Assembly (NCBI RefSeq): GCF_004345665.1 | Contig: NZ_SLWR01000010.1 | Span: forward strand, 29,977-93,976 | From: Kribbella antiqua | GTDB lineage: Bacteria; Actinomycetota; Actinomycetes; Propionibacteriales; Kribbellaceae | Direction of reading: 5' to 3' | Length of the DNA: 64,000 nt | Part shown: positions 16,593 through 24,886 of the stretch, piece after piece | Layout of the letters: every line of letters begins with the position of its first letter | Numbering within the stretch: position 1 is the stretch's first letter | Program-made: the position numbers and the translations under genes | The notes under the pieces: generated by a model | Told to the model about the DNA's origin: nothing | Seen by the model: only the letters and a program-made list of their open reading frames with translations | Databases searched by the model: none

Positions 16593-17350
16593 GAGGCCAC
16601 CTCGACGAGCACCCCGCGTTGGGCGAGCATGGTGCGCTGGTCCTCCGGTGCGGTCGAGTCGGTGATGATCAGGTCAGGACGGTCCGCTGGGCAGACATAG
16701 GCCAGGGCGGCCCGGTCCCATTTGGCGCCGTCGGCAAGCACCATCGAACGAGTGGAGACGGCGAGCGCCTCCAGCTTGACCTCGGCGTCGCCCAGGTCGA
16801 ACGCGGTCAGCCCAGCGTCCAGACTGAAGGCGCACGGGCTCAGCACGGCCAGATCGAAGCGCAGCGCCCGCAGGGAAGCGACGGTCAGCGGGCCGACCAG
16901 CGACAGCTCTCCCCTGCGCGCCTCTCCCCCGGGCATCAGCAGCCGGATCCGCGGCGCGTCGGCCAACTCTTGGGCAATGCGCAGCGACAGAGGCATGACG
17001 GTGAGGGCGCGGTCATGCAGGAGCTTGGCGACTTCGAGAGCCGTCGTACCGCTGTCGAGGACGATCGTCTCGCCATCGTGGAGGTGCTCGACTGCAGCCG
17101 CGGCGATGGCCTGCTTCGCGGCGACGGCCGCCTGGGCGCGCAGCGAGTACGGCGGCTCGACACCGGTGGGCATCGCCGAGACCGCTCCGCCGTGGATGCG
17201 CTTCAACACGCCCTGGGCGGCCAGGAAGTCGAGGTCGCGGCGGACCGTCATGTCCGACGCTTCCGTTGCCTCGACCAGTTCCTGGACCGACACTCGGTCC
17301 GCCCTGCGTAGTCGTTCTACGATCACTTGGTGCCGTTCTGCGCTCCTCAC
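16589..17350 (-). CDS. DeoR-family transcriptional regulator
   Basis: About 253 residues. The N-terminal helix-turn-helix reads SVQELVEATEASDMTVRRDL followed by DFLAAQGVLKRIHGG, the DeoR signature. The C-terminal sensor domain has LDSGTTALEVAKLL and LSPCAFSLDAGLTAFD, typical of sugar-phosphate-responsive DeorC domains. I chose GTG 17350 (VRSAERHQ) since the extended frame upstream runs through the divergent gene. It is coupled to one YbjJ-like MFS gene and divergent from another. AACA-aaggga-ATGTT in the intergenic space is a possible operator. Confidence 0.85.
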   Translation of the reverse strand: MRSAERHQVIVERLRRADRVSVQELVEATEASDMTVRRDLDFLAAQGVLKRIHGGAVSAMPTGVEPPYSLRAQAAVAAKQAIAAAAVEHLHDGETIVLDSGTTALEVAKLLHDRALTVMPLSLRIAQELADAPRIRLLMPGGEARRGELSLVGPLTVASLRALRFDLAVLSPCAFSLDAGLTAFDLGDAEVKLEALAVSTRSMVLADGAKWDRAALAYVCPADRPDLIITDSTAPEDQRTMLAQRGVLVEVAS

Positions 17351-17396
17351 GCACAGAAATCTACCATTCTGATGTGCGATCGAACAAAGGGAATGT

Positions 17397-18557
17397 TTGC
17401 CTGTGGCTGATCTGGTCCGCCGGTCCCGGTACGCTGTCGCCGCGGTGTTCTGCGTGCATGGGGCGGTGACGGGTTCGTTCGCCACCCGGGTGCCGTGGAT
17501 CCAGGAGCACACCGGGGTGTCGGCCGGTCAGCTGGGATTGGCGCTCGCCTTCCCGGCGCTGGGCGCGGCGCTGATGATGCCGCTGGCTGCCCGAGTCACC
17601 CACAGCTTCGGTAGCAGGACCGCCCTCCGCGGCCTGCTCGCGCTCTGGACGCTCGCACTGGTGCTGCCGTCCCTCTCCCCCAACCTGCTCACGCTGTGCG
17701 GCGCATTGTTCGTGTACGGCGGCACGGCGGGGATGGCGGACGTCGCGATGAACGCACTAGGCGTGGAGGTCGAGCACCGGCTGGACAGGTCGATCATGTC
17801 CGGCCTGCACGGCATGTGGAGTGTCGGTGCGCTGATCGGGTCAGCGGTGGGCACAGTCGCGGCCCACACCGGGCTGAGTGCGCAGGTCCACCATGCGCTG
17901 GCGGCCGCCGTACTGACGGTCGTCGGTGTGGTCGTGTGCCAGTTCGTGCTGAATCTGCATCCGCATGAGGACGAGGAGCCGCCGGCGCGGTTCGCGTTGC
18001 CGCCGCGGTCGGCGCTGCTGATCGGAGCGGTCGGGTTCTGCGCGGTGTTCGCGGAGGGTGCGAGCCTGGACTGGTCGGCCGTCTACCTGCGCGACATCCT
18101 CGACAGTTCGGCGGGCGTGGCGGCGGGTGCGACTACGGGCTTCACGCTGACGATGGCGATCGCCCGGATCACCGGCGATGCTGTGGTCGACCGGTTCGGC
18201 GCCGTACGCACGGTTCGGTGGAGCGGGGTGATCGCGACGGCCGGTGGCGCGCTGGTGGTGGTCGCTCCGAGCCCGGTCGTCGCCATGGCCGGGTTCGGGC
18301 TGATCGGCATCGGCATCGCGGTCGTCGTACCGCTGGCGTTCGCAGCGGCTGGTCACACCGGCCCCAACCCGAGCCACGCCATCGCCGGCGTCGCCACCGT
18401 CACCTACGCGTCCGGCCTGGTGGCGCCTTCGATCATCGGCGGCATCGCCCAGACGACCAACCTGACCATCTCGTTCCTGGTCGTGACCGCGCTCGCCTTC
18501 GGACTGGCGTTGTTCGCTCCAGTACTGCGAACCAGGAGCAGAACTCGGGCAGCCTAG
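17397..18557 (+). CDS. MFS transporter, YbjJ-like (paralogue)
   Basis: A 386-residue MFS protein with twelve predicted segments. FATRVPWIQEHTGVSAGQLG and ADVAMNALGVEVEHRL are the YbjJ-group hallmarks and align with the paralogue at 15423-16592 (same MNA/VVE spacing, same HAMWS/HGMWS motif). TTG 17397 or GTG 17403 are both possible starts. Being divergent from the DeoR gene, it is probably controlled by it. The 3' end overlaps the HxlR gene by four bases. Confidence 0.83.
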   Translation: MPVADLVRRSRYAVAAVFCVHGAVTGSFATRVPWIQEHTGVSAGQLGLALAFPALGAALMMPLAARVTHSFGSRTALRGLLALWTLALVLPSLSPNLLTLCGALFVYGGTAGMADVAMNALGVEVEHRLDRSIMSGLHGMWSVGALIGSAVGTVAAHTGLSAQVHHALAAAVLTVVGVVVCQFVLNLHPHEDEEPPARFALPPRSALLIGAVGFCAVFAEGASLDWSAVYLRDILDSSAGVAAGATTGFTLTMAIARITGDAVVDRFGAVRTVRWSGVIATAGGALVVVAPSPVVAMAGFGLIGIGIAVVVPLAFAAAGHTGPNPSHAIAGVATVTYASGLVAPSIIGGIAQTTNLTISFLVVTALAFGLALFAPVLRTRSRTRAA

Positions 18558-19012
18558 TACCCGGCTCTAGCGCCTGGGCCGGGGAGGATGTCGACGTCGG
18601 CTGCGTGCATGGGCTTGTCGCAGTGGGTGCAGTGAAGGTCGACGTCGGCGATTTCGCCGCAGGCGTGGTGGCGGTAAAGCACCGGCGGGCCGGCCGCGCC
18701 CGCGAGCCACTTGTCGCCCCAGCCCTTCATGACCATGAGCAGGTCGACGAGTTCGGCGCCCTTCTCCGTCAGGTGGTACTCGTACCGCGGCCGGTTGTCG
18801 TACGGCCGGCGCTCGAGCACGCCGTGGTCGACGAGGTGGCCGAGCCGCTCGGTCAGCACCTTGCGCGAGATCTTGAGATCGGCCTGGAGTTCGTCGAACC
18901 GGCGCATCCCGACCCACACGTCGCGCAGGATCAGGGGCGACCACGGCTCCCCGATCACGTCGAGCGTACGCGCGATCGAGCAGACCATCTCGCCGAAATT
19001 GGTGCGCTGCAT
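18554..19012 (-). CDS. HxlR-family transcriptional regulator
   Basis: A 152-residue winged-helix protein: CSIARTLDVIGEPWSPLILR, then RRFDELQADL and LTERLGHLVDHGVLERRPY are the HxlR core. Unlike minimal members it carries a C-terminal extension with HHACGEIADVDLHCTHCDKP, a likely zinc-binding pair (CxxH/CxxC type). It is divergent from the DHFR-like gene at 19105 and probably represses it and itself; redox or electrophile sensing through the cysteines is an inference. Confidence 0.85.
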   Translation of the reverse strand: MQRTNFGEMVCSIARTLDVIGEPWSPLILRDVWVGMRRFDELQADLKISRKVLTERLGHLVDHGVLERRPYDNRPRYEYHLTEKGAELVDLLMVMKGWGDKWLAGAAGPPVLYRHHACGEIADVDLHCTHCDKPMHAADVDILPGPGARAGY

Positions 19013-19104
19013 GACCTCAGCGTAACAGGCAGGGTTCCCTTACAGAACTCCATCTGCTACGGTCGTGGAGTCTCTTCACGGAACTCAGCTGAAGGAGTAC
19101 GGCG

Positions 19105-19698
19105 ATGAGCAAGGTCTTGAGCGCACTGTCGGTCTCGGTCGACGGCTACATCACCGGCCACAACCCCGGTCCTGGGCACGGGCTCGGCGACGGCGGGATG
19201 CTGTTCGACTGGTACTTCGCCGGCGACGTACCCAGCCAGGTGATGGACGGCTTCAAGCTCAGCGAGCCGAGCGCCCAACTGTTCGACACCCTCGCCAGTC
19301 GCGTCGGCGCTTCCCTCGCGGGTCGCAACACCTATGACGATTCCGAAGGATTCGGCGGCGGCAGCCCGCACCCGACCGCATCGCTCGTCGTCCTCACGCA
19401 CCGGCCGGTGCCGGAGGCGAGTGACCGCCAGACGATCGTCACCACCGGGATCGAGGACGCGGTCGCGGCAGCCAAGGCGCAAGCCGGCGACAAGGACGTC
19501 GCGCTGATGGGCGGCGGTGTCGTGACCGAGGCTCTCAAAGCGGGCCTCGTCGACGAGTTGGTGCTCCACCAAGTCCCGATCCTGCTCGGCCGCGGCCGTC
19601 CGTACTTCCAGGAACTGCCTGAGCACATCCAACTGCGCCTGATCGAGGCCGTGCCGGCCGCGGGCGTTACCCACCTCCACTACGAGGTCCAGCGATGA
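19105..19698 (+). CDS. Dihydrofolate reductase/RibD C-terminal-like reductase
   Basis: A 197-residue NADPH-dependent reductase fold: LSVSVDGYITGHNPGPGHGLG at the N-terminus, LAGRNTYDD, and the VALMGGGVVTEALKAGLVDEL dinucleotide-binding segment near residue 130-150. This is the family often labelled dihydrofolate reductase or RibD C-terminal; the true substrate is usually not folate. ATG 19105 follows GGAG by nine bases. The divergent HxlR gene is the likely regulator. Confidence 0.85.
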   Translation: MSKVLSALSVSVDGYITGHNPGPGHGLGDGGMLFDWYFAGDVPSQVMDGFKLSEPSAQLFDTLASRVGASLAGRNTYDDSEGFGGGSPHPTASLVVLTHRPVPEASDRQTIVTTGIEDAVAAAKAQAGDKDVALMGGGVVTEALKAGLVDELVLHQVPILLGRGRPYFQELPEHIQLRLIEAVPAAGVTHLHYEVQR

Positions 19699-19707
19699 TC
19701 CCCTGCC

Positions 19708-20715
19708 CTACTTGTCGGTGGCGAAGGCCGCGTCGAAGGCGGCTGCGGGCTTGTCGAAGGCCATTGCGCGGATGACGTTGACGGCCTCGGCAGCGCCCAC
19801 CTTGCGCTCCATCCCGGCGTCTTCCCACTCGACCGAGATCGGGCCGTCGTACCCGATGGAGTTGAGGACGCGGAAGCAGTCCTCCCACTGCACGTCGCCG
19901 TGGCCGGTCGAGTAGAAGTCCCAGCCGCGCCGCGGGTCGCCCCAGGGCAGGTGCGAGCCGAGCCGGCCGTTGCGGCCGCCGCCGGTCCGCATCCGGGTGT
20001 CCTTGCAGTCGACGTGGTAGATCCGGTCCTTGAAGTCCCACAGGAACGCGACCGGGTCGATGTCCTGCCAGACCATGTGGCTAGGGTCCCAGTTCAGGCC
20101 GAACGCCTCCCGGTTGCCGACCGCCTCCAACGCGAGCTTGGTGGTCCAGTAGTCGTAGGCGATCTCGGACGGGTGCACCTCGTGCGCGAACCGTACGCCG
20201 ACCTCGTCGAACACATCCAGGATCGGGTTCCACCGGTCCGCGAAGTCCTGGTAGCCGGCGTCGATCCGGGCAGCAGGCACCGGCGGGAACATCGCGACGT
20301 ACTGCCAGATCGACGAACCGGTGAACCCGATCACCGTCTTCACGCCGAGCTTGGCCGCGGCCCGCGCGGTGTTCTTCAGGTCCTCGGCGGCCCGCTGCCG
20401 GACGCCTTCGGGATCGCCGTCGCCCCAGATCCGGGACGGCACGATCGCCTGGTGCCGGAAGTCGATCGGGTCGTCGCAGACCGCCTGGCCGACCAGGTGG
20501 TTGGAGATCGCCCAGACCTTCAGGTTGTACTTCGCCAGGATGTCGTGCCGGCCCTGGACGTACGAGTCGTCCTCGATCGCCTGCTGGACGTCGAAGTGAT
20601 CACCCGAGCAGGCGATCTCGACACCGTCGTACCCCGATTCGGAGGCGAACTGGCAGACCTCCTCGAACGGAAGGTCGGCCCACTGGCCCGTGAACAACGT
20701 GATCGGACGTGGCAT
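19708..20715 (-). CDS. Sugar phosphate isomerase/epimerase (AP-endonuclease-2 fold)
   Basis: A 335-residue TIM-barrel protein. Probable metal ligands lie in GVEIACSGDHFD, HEVHPSEIAYD, NWDPSHMVWQ, HVDCKDTR and SVEWEDAGM, in the order seen in xylose-isomerase-like proteins. ATG 20715 has AGGAG nine bases upstream, and that site overlaps the stop of the upstream Gfo/Idh/MocA gene, so both form one operon. With the dehydrogenase and the ROK repressor it makes a polyol or inositol-like catabolic module; the sugar is unknown. Confidence 0.87.
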   Translation of the reverse strand: MPRPITLFTGQWADLPFEEVCQFASESGYDGVEIACSGDHFDVQQAIEDDSYVQGRHDILAKYNLKVWAISNHLVGQAVCDDPIDFRHQAIVPSRIWGDGDPEGVRQRAAEDLKNTARAAAKLGVKTVIGFTGSSIWQYVAMFPPVPAARIDAGYQDFADRWNPILDVFDEVGVRFAHEVHPSEIAYDYWTTKLALEAVGNREAFGLNWDPSHMVWQDIDPVAFLWDFKDRIYHVDCKDTRMRTGGGRNGRLGSHLPWGDPRRGWDFYSTGHGDVQWEDCFRVLNSIGYDGPISVEWEDAGMERKVGAAEAVNVIRAMAFDKPAAAFDAAFATDK

Positions 20716-20726
20716 CTGACTGGCTC

Positions 20727-21821
20727 CTAAGAGTTCTCGACGGTGATCCAGGCGCTGTCCGCGGCGGCGGACCGGAGTACGGCGTCAACCAGGCGAGCCG
20801 AGCGCGCGCCGGCGGCGAAGTCGGGCAGGCCGTCCGGGCGGTCCCCCAGTACGGCGGCATAGCTGTCGGCGACAAAGCTGTCGAACGCGTCCTGGTAGCC
20901 CTGCGCGTGGCCGGCCGGCAGCCGGTTGACTCGCGCAGCGGGCGGGCTCAGCGTTTCGGGGTCGCGGGTGAGCAATTGTGATGCGGTACGACGGCCGACC
21001 CACAGGCGGTCCGGGTCCTCCTGGTCGAAGCCGAAGCTCGACTCGGTGCCGGAGACCTCCAGGTAGAGGCGGTTCTTGCGGCCGGCCGCGACCTGGCTGA
21101 CCACGATCGTGCCGACCACGCCGGCTTCCGTGCGGAACTGCGCGGTGGCCAGGTCTTCCGTGCGTACGTCGGCGCCACCACGGCTACCTCGGATGGTCCG
21201 CAGCTGCGCACTGATCGCGTTGATCCGGTCGCCGGTGACGAACTCGGTCAGGTCGCACCAGTGGGAGCCGATGTCGGCGAACGTCCGCGACGGACCGCCG
21301 GCTTCGTCGTCAACCCGCCAGTTCTGGTCGTCCTCGCCGGCCAGCCAGTCCTGCAGGTACGACCCGTGCAGGCTGGTGATCACGCCGGCTTCGCCCGCGG
21401 CGATGCGGGTGCGCAGCTCGCGGACCATCGGGTGGTAGCGATAGACGAACGGCACGGTGCCGACCAACTCGGCCTCGCCCGCAGCGGCGAGCAGCCCGGC
21501 CGCGTCCTGCACCGACGTCGCCAGCGGCTTCTCGCACACGACGTGCTTGCCGGCTTCCAGCGCCTTCAACGTCACCGCGAGGTGGGTGTTGTTCGGCGTA
21601 CAGACGTGAACGACGTCGATGTCGGCGGCAAGCAATTCGTCGAGGCTCTCGAAGCCGCGCTCGGCGCCGGTGGCCTCCGCCGCGGCCTCTGCGCGGCCCG
21701 GCGATGACCCGACCGCGCCGGCCACCTGTGCGCCCGCGACCAGCGCGGACCTGCCGTGGACACGACCCATGAAGCCGCCGCCGACGATCCCGACCCGGAG
21801 CTTGCGCGCACTGGTGGACAC
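20727..21821 (-). CDS. Gfo/Idh/MocA-family oxidoreductase
   Basis: A 364-residue NAD(P)-dependent sugar dehydrogenase. The Rossmann motif is VGIVGGGFMGRVH at the N-terminus, EKPLATSVQDA holds the conserved EKP, and DIGSHWCDLTEFVTG carries the catalytic His region. GTG 21821 (STSARKLRVGIV) is the most likely start; the frame is open far upstream but there overlaps the divergent ROK gene. It is expressed with the isomerase at 19708-20715, from the region containing the GACTTTTG palindrome. Confidence 0.88.
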   Translation of the reverse strand: MSTSARKLRVGIVGGGFMGRVHGRSALVAGAQVAGAVGSSPGRAEAAAEATGAERGFESLDELLAADIDVVHVCTPNNTHLAVTLKALEAGKHVVCEKPLATSVQDAAGLLAAAGEAELVGTVPFVYRYHPMVRELRTRIAAGEAGVITSLHGSYLQDWLAGEDDQNWRVDDEAGGPSRTFADIGSHWCDLTEFVTGDRINAISAQLRTIRGSRGGADVRTEDLATAQFRTEAGVVGTIVVSQVAAGRKNRLYLEVSGTESSFGFDQEDPDRLWVGRRTASQLLTRDPETLSPPAARVNRLPAGHAQGYQDAFDSFVADSYAAVLGDRPDGLPDFAAGARSARLVDAVLRSAAADSAWITVENS

Positions 21822-21840
21822 GTCGAAGGACGCTATGTGA

Positions 21841-21868
21841 GACTTTTGAATCCTGTCAAGCAAAAGTC
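21841..21868. promoter_or_regulatory. Palindromic operator between sugar operon and ROK gene
   Basis: GACTTTTG (21841-21848) and CAAAAGTC (21861-21868) form a perfect 8-bp inverted repeat with 12 bases between. It lies in the 70-base divergent promoter region, 19 bases before the dehydrogenase start and 23 bases before the ROK start. Position and AT-rich arms fit an operator of the ROK repressor controlling both directions. Confidence 0.72.
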
Positions 21869-21891
21869 CGGCGACTCGGAGACGGAAGTCC

Positions 21892-23007
21892 ATGAGCGAT
21901 CTCAGTGGTCCAGTACTGCGGCTGCTGCTGGACGGGCAGCCGCGGACCCGGGCCGAGCTGATCGATCTCAGCGGGCTGGCCCGGTCGACGGTCACGGGCC
22001 GGATCGAGGAGCTGGTCGCGGCGGGTCTCGTCGTACCGTCCGGAGAAGCGGCGTCGACCGGTGGGCGGCCGCCGGCGCGGTTCCGGTTCAACCCGGAGGC
22101 GCGGCTGATTCTGGCCGCGGACGTGGGTGCGACGCATCTGTCGGTCGCGCTGACCGATCTGACGGGCGAGATCCTCGATCGGTCCACAACGGCACTCAAC
22201 ATCGCGAAAGGGCCCGAGGCGGTGCTCAGCGCGGTCGTACGCGCGGGGCACGCACTGCTCAAGAAGGCCCAGCGATCGGCCGACGACTTGGCCGGCACCG
22301 GAGTCGGACTGCCGGGCCCGGTCGAGCACAGCACCGGCCGGCCGAACCATCCGCCGATCATGCCGGGATGGGACTCGTACGACGTCGTCGCGCGGCTGGC
22401 AGGTGAATTCGCCGGACCGGTCCTGGTCGACAACGACGTGAACATCATGGCGCTCGGCGAGCACGCGACGGCGTACCCGGAGGTCGAGCACCTGCTGTTC
22501 GTGAAGGTCGCGACCGGCATCGGCGCGGGCGTGATCAGCGGCGGGCGGCTGCATCGCGGCGCGCAAGGCGCGGCCGGGGACATCGGCCACATCCAGGCGC
22601 CGGGTCACACCGAACTCTGCCGCTGCGGCAACACCGGCTGTCTCGAAGCCGTGGCGTCGGCCGCTGCCATCGCCGCGCAGCTCAACACCTCGACCAGTCA
22701 GGACATCGTCGAGCTCGTACGCGCGGGCAACGCCGCTGCGACGGCGGCCGTTCGACAGGCGGGTCGCGAGATCGGCACCGTACTCGCGGCCTGCGTGAGC
22801 CTGCTCAACCCGTCGGTGATCGTGGTCGGCGGCTCACTGTCGCAGGCCGGCGACAGCCTGCTGGCCGGCATCCGGGAAGCGATCTATGCCCGATCGTTGC
22901 CCCTGGCCACGACCGATCTTCGCGTCGTGACCTCACGCACCGGTCGAGACGCGGCTCTCCGCGGCGCCGCGGCGCTGGTCCTTCAGCACCAGCTGACCGC
23001 GAGCTGA
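21892..23007 (+). CDS. ROK-family repressor of the sugar module
   Basis: A 371-residue ROK protein: N-terminal winged helix (PRTRAELIDLSGLARSTVTG), then a kinase-like domain with ILAADVGATHLSVALTD, LVDNDVNIMALGEH, GIGAGVISGGRLHRGAQGAAG and the zinc motif GHTELCRCGNTGCLEAVAS. The ATP-site Asp and Gly residues are largely kept, but the DNA-binding domain marks it as a regulator. It is divergent from the dehydrogenase/isomerase operon and overlaps the convergent phosphotransferase gene by 25 bases. Confidence 0.88.
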   Translation: MSDLSGPVLRLLLDGQPRTRAELIDLSGLARSTVTGRIEELVAAGLVVPSGEAASTGGRPPARFRFNPEARLILAADVGATHLSVALTDLTGEILDRSTTALNIAKGPEAVLSAVVRAGHALLKKAQRSADDLAGTGVGLPGPVEHSTGRPNHPPIMPGWDSYDVVARLAGEFAGPVLVDNDVNIMALGEHATAYPEVEHLLFVKVATGIGAGVISGGRLHRGAQGAAGDIGHIQAPGHTELCRCGNTGCLEAVASAAAIAAQLNTSTSQDIVELVRAGNAAATAAVRQAGREIGTVLAACVSLLNPSVIVVGGSLSQAGDSLLAGIREAIYARSLPLATTDLRVVTSRTGRDAALRGAAALVLQHQLTAS

Positions 23008-23885
23008 TCCGCCAGCGCGATGATGCGATCCAGGAGCGGACCGCTGCGAGCGCGGCCGAACCCGTAGCGCCTGCCGTGGAAGGCCGCCTGCACAAGCTGG
23101 AGATGCGCCCACCGCCGGACGCGTTCGCGATCAAGCTCCGCAGCCTCGGCAAACACGTCCAGCTCGCGTTGCAGAGCCTTCGTCAGGTCCGCGGAGTCGA
23201 TCAGCGCCAACGCGCGAGGCTTGAGCAACGTACCGCCGTCGTACGCCGGATCGCCCACGTACCCCTTGGGATCGACCGCTAGCCACGGTTCGCGCTCGGC
23301 CCGGAGGATGTTGCGCGGATGGAAATCGCCGTGCAGAAGGAGATCCGGTTGAGACCGGCCCAGCTCGTCAACCACCGCCAGCGCGGCCTCGACCACCGCA
23401 GCAGGCAACGCGTCCGGGAAATCCGCGGCACCTCGGCGCAGCTCGTCTTCCCAGCTGTCGGCCTGATCCGCCAGGCGGGGTAGTTCGGGAGGCGCCGGAA
23501 TCGACAGCCGACGACTGAGGCTTCCCGCCACGGCAGCGATCTCGTCGCCGGCGCCGAGCTCGGCAAGCGTCGAAGGATGCACTCGCTCGAGCAGCATGGC
23601 GAACCGCTCGTCGTCACGCTCGTACAACCGCACCGCGCCCTGCCCGTCCCAGGCTGTGAAGGCGTCGGGCTCGTGCACGTTGCCTGGATGGGGAAACGAC
23701 ACCTTGATGACAGCATCCTGAACAGGCACGACCACGCCGACCCGGCCATGCACCACCGGCCCATCAGGCTTGCATCCCCAACGCTCCATCAGCTCAGCCA
23801 CGATCCCGGGGAGCTCGGCGAGCCAGGTCGCGCCTGCCTCACCTTCGCGTTCGATCGTGGACCGGGTGAAAGCTTCGGGGATCAT
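22983..23885 (-). CDS. Aminoglycoside/hydroxyurea phosphotransferase-like kinase
   Basis: A 300-residue protein of the APH(6)/hydroxyurea kinase family. The ATP-binding Lys is in VQDAVIKVSFPHP, the catalytic loop is LLLHGDFHPRNILRA and the Mg-binding Asp lies in LAVDPKGYVGDPAYD. The length matches streptomycin 6-kinases, but chromosomal members often act on other substrates, so a resistance role is not proven. ATG 23885 overlaps the gpsA stop (ATGA), placing it at the end of the plsC-gpsA operon. Confidence 0.85.
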   Translation of the reverse strand: MIPEAFTRSTIEREGEAGATWLAELPGIVAELMERWGCKPDGPVVHGRVGVVVPVQDAVIKVSFPHPGNVHEPDAFTAWDGQGAVRLYERDDERFAMLLERVHPSTLAELGAGDEIAAVAGSLSRRLSIPAPPELPRLADQADSWEDELRRGAADFPDALPAAVVEAALAVVDELGRSQPDLLLHGDFHPRNILRAEREPWLAVDPKGYVGDPAYDGGTLLKPRALALIDSADLTKALQRELDVFAEAAELDRERVRRWAHLQLVQAAFHGRRYGFGRARSGPLLDRIIALADQLAVSWC

Positions 23886-24886
23886 CCCCAGCGTTCTGAC
23901 TTGGCGGAGCGGGAGACGAGGCTGAAGAGCATGTCTTTGGGGGTCATTTCGCCGGAGACGACCTTGGTGACGTGTTCGACGATGGGCATTTCGACGTCGT
24001 GATGGTGGGCGAGTTGGGTGATGGACGCGCAGGACTTCACGCCCTCGGCGACCTGGCGGGTGGCACCGGCGATCTCGGCGACGGTCATGCCCTGGCCGAG
24101 TTTCTCGCCGAACGTACGGTTGCGGGACAGCGGCGACGAGCAGGTCGCCACCAAGTCACCCAGTCCTGCCAGGCCGGAGAACGTGTGCTCGTCAGCACCG
24201 AGCGCCGTACCGAGGCGAGCGGTTTCCACCAGACCGCGGGTGATCACCGACGCGCGGGCGTTGTCGCCGAAGCCGAGACCGACGGCCATCCCCACCGCGA
24301 GCGCGATCACGTTCTTGGTGGCGCCACCGAGCTCGCAGCCGACGACGTCGTTGTTTGTGTACGGGCGGAAGGTCGGTGAGTGACACAGCTTCTGCAGCCG
24401 GGTCGCGGTCCCCTCGTCGGCACACGCGACCACCGACGCGGCCGGCTGTCCTTCGGCGATCTCGCGCGCAAGGTTCGGACCCGACACCACCGCGATCCGC
24501 TCCGGACCGGCACCGGTCAGCTCGGCGATCACCTCGCTCATCCGCTTCGTCGTACCGACCTCGACGCCCTTCATCAGGCTCACCAGCGGTACGGCATTCG
24601 GCAGCACCTCGGCCCAGTCCTTCAAATTGTCGCGCAGTGATTGCGACGGAACCGCGAGTACGACGGCTTCCGCGCCATCGGCTGCGACGGCCGGATCGTG
24701 GGTCGCGGTGATCGCGTCCGGGAGGCGCAGCCCGGGCAGGTAGTCGGGGTTCTCGTGCCGGGTGTTGATCGCCTCGCACAGCGATTCACGCCGGCCCCAG
24801 ATCGACACCTGGTTTCCCGCGTTGGCCAGCACCGTGGCGAACGCCGTACCCCAGGAGCCCGCCCCGAACACCGCGACTTTCGTCAT
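23882..24886 (-). CDS. gpsA: Glycerol-3-phosphate dehydrogenase [NAD(P)+]
   Basis: GpsA reduces dihydroxyacetone phosphate to sn-glycerol 3-phosphate for phospholipid synthesis. The 334-residue protein has KVAVFGAGSWGTAFATVLAN (Rossmann loop), VSGPNLAREIAEG, GGATKNVIALAVGMAVG with the catalytic Lys, and GLAGLGDLVATCSSPLSRNR with the substrate-binding segment. The gene overlaps plsC upstream by four bases, so precursor supply and acylation of glycerol phosphate are expressed together. Confidence 0.94.
   Translation of the reverse strand: MTKVAVFGAGSWGTAFATVLANAGNQVSIWGRRESLCEAINTRHENPDYLPGLRLPDAITATHDPAVAADGAEAVVLAVPSQSLRDNLKDWAEVLPNAVPLVSLMKGVEVGTTKRMSEVIAELTGAGPERIAVVSGPNLAREIAEGQPAASVVACADEGTATRLQKLCHSPTFRPYTNNDVVGCELGGATKNVIALAVGMAVGLGFGDNARASVITRGLVETARLGTALGADEHTFSGLAGLGDLVATCSSPLSRNRTFGEKLGQGMTVAEIAGATRQVAEGVKSCASITQLAHHHDVEMPIVEHVTKVVSGEMTPKDMLFSLVSRSAKSERWG

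Noticed and set aside
20727..22592. 621-codon version of the Gfo/Idh/MocA gene
   Set aside because: The N-terminal 257 residues are antisense to the ROK repressor and precede the Rossmann motif; the start at 21821 gives the normal length.
22983..23885. Proven streptomycin resistance gene
   Set aside because: The kinase fold is clear, but its place at the end of a plsC-gpsA operon and the lack of a resistance context do not support naming an antibiotic substrate.
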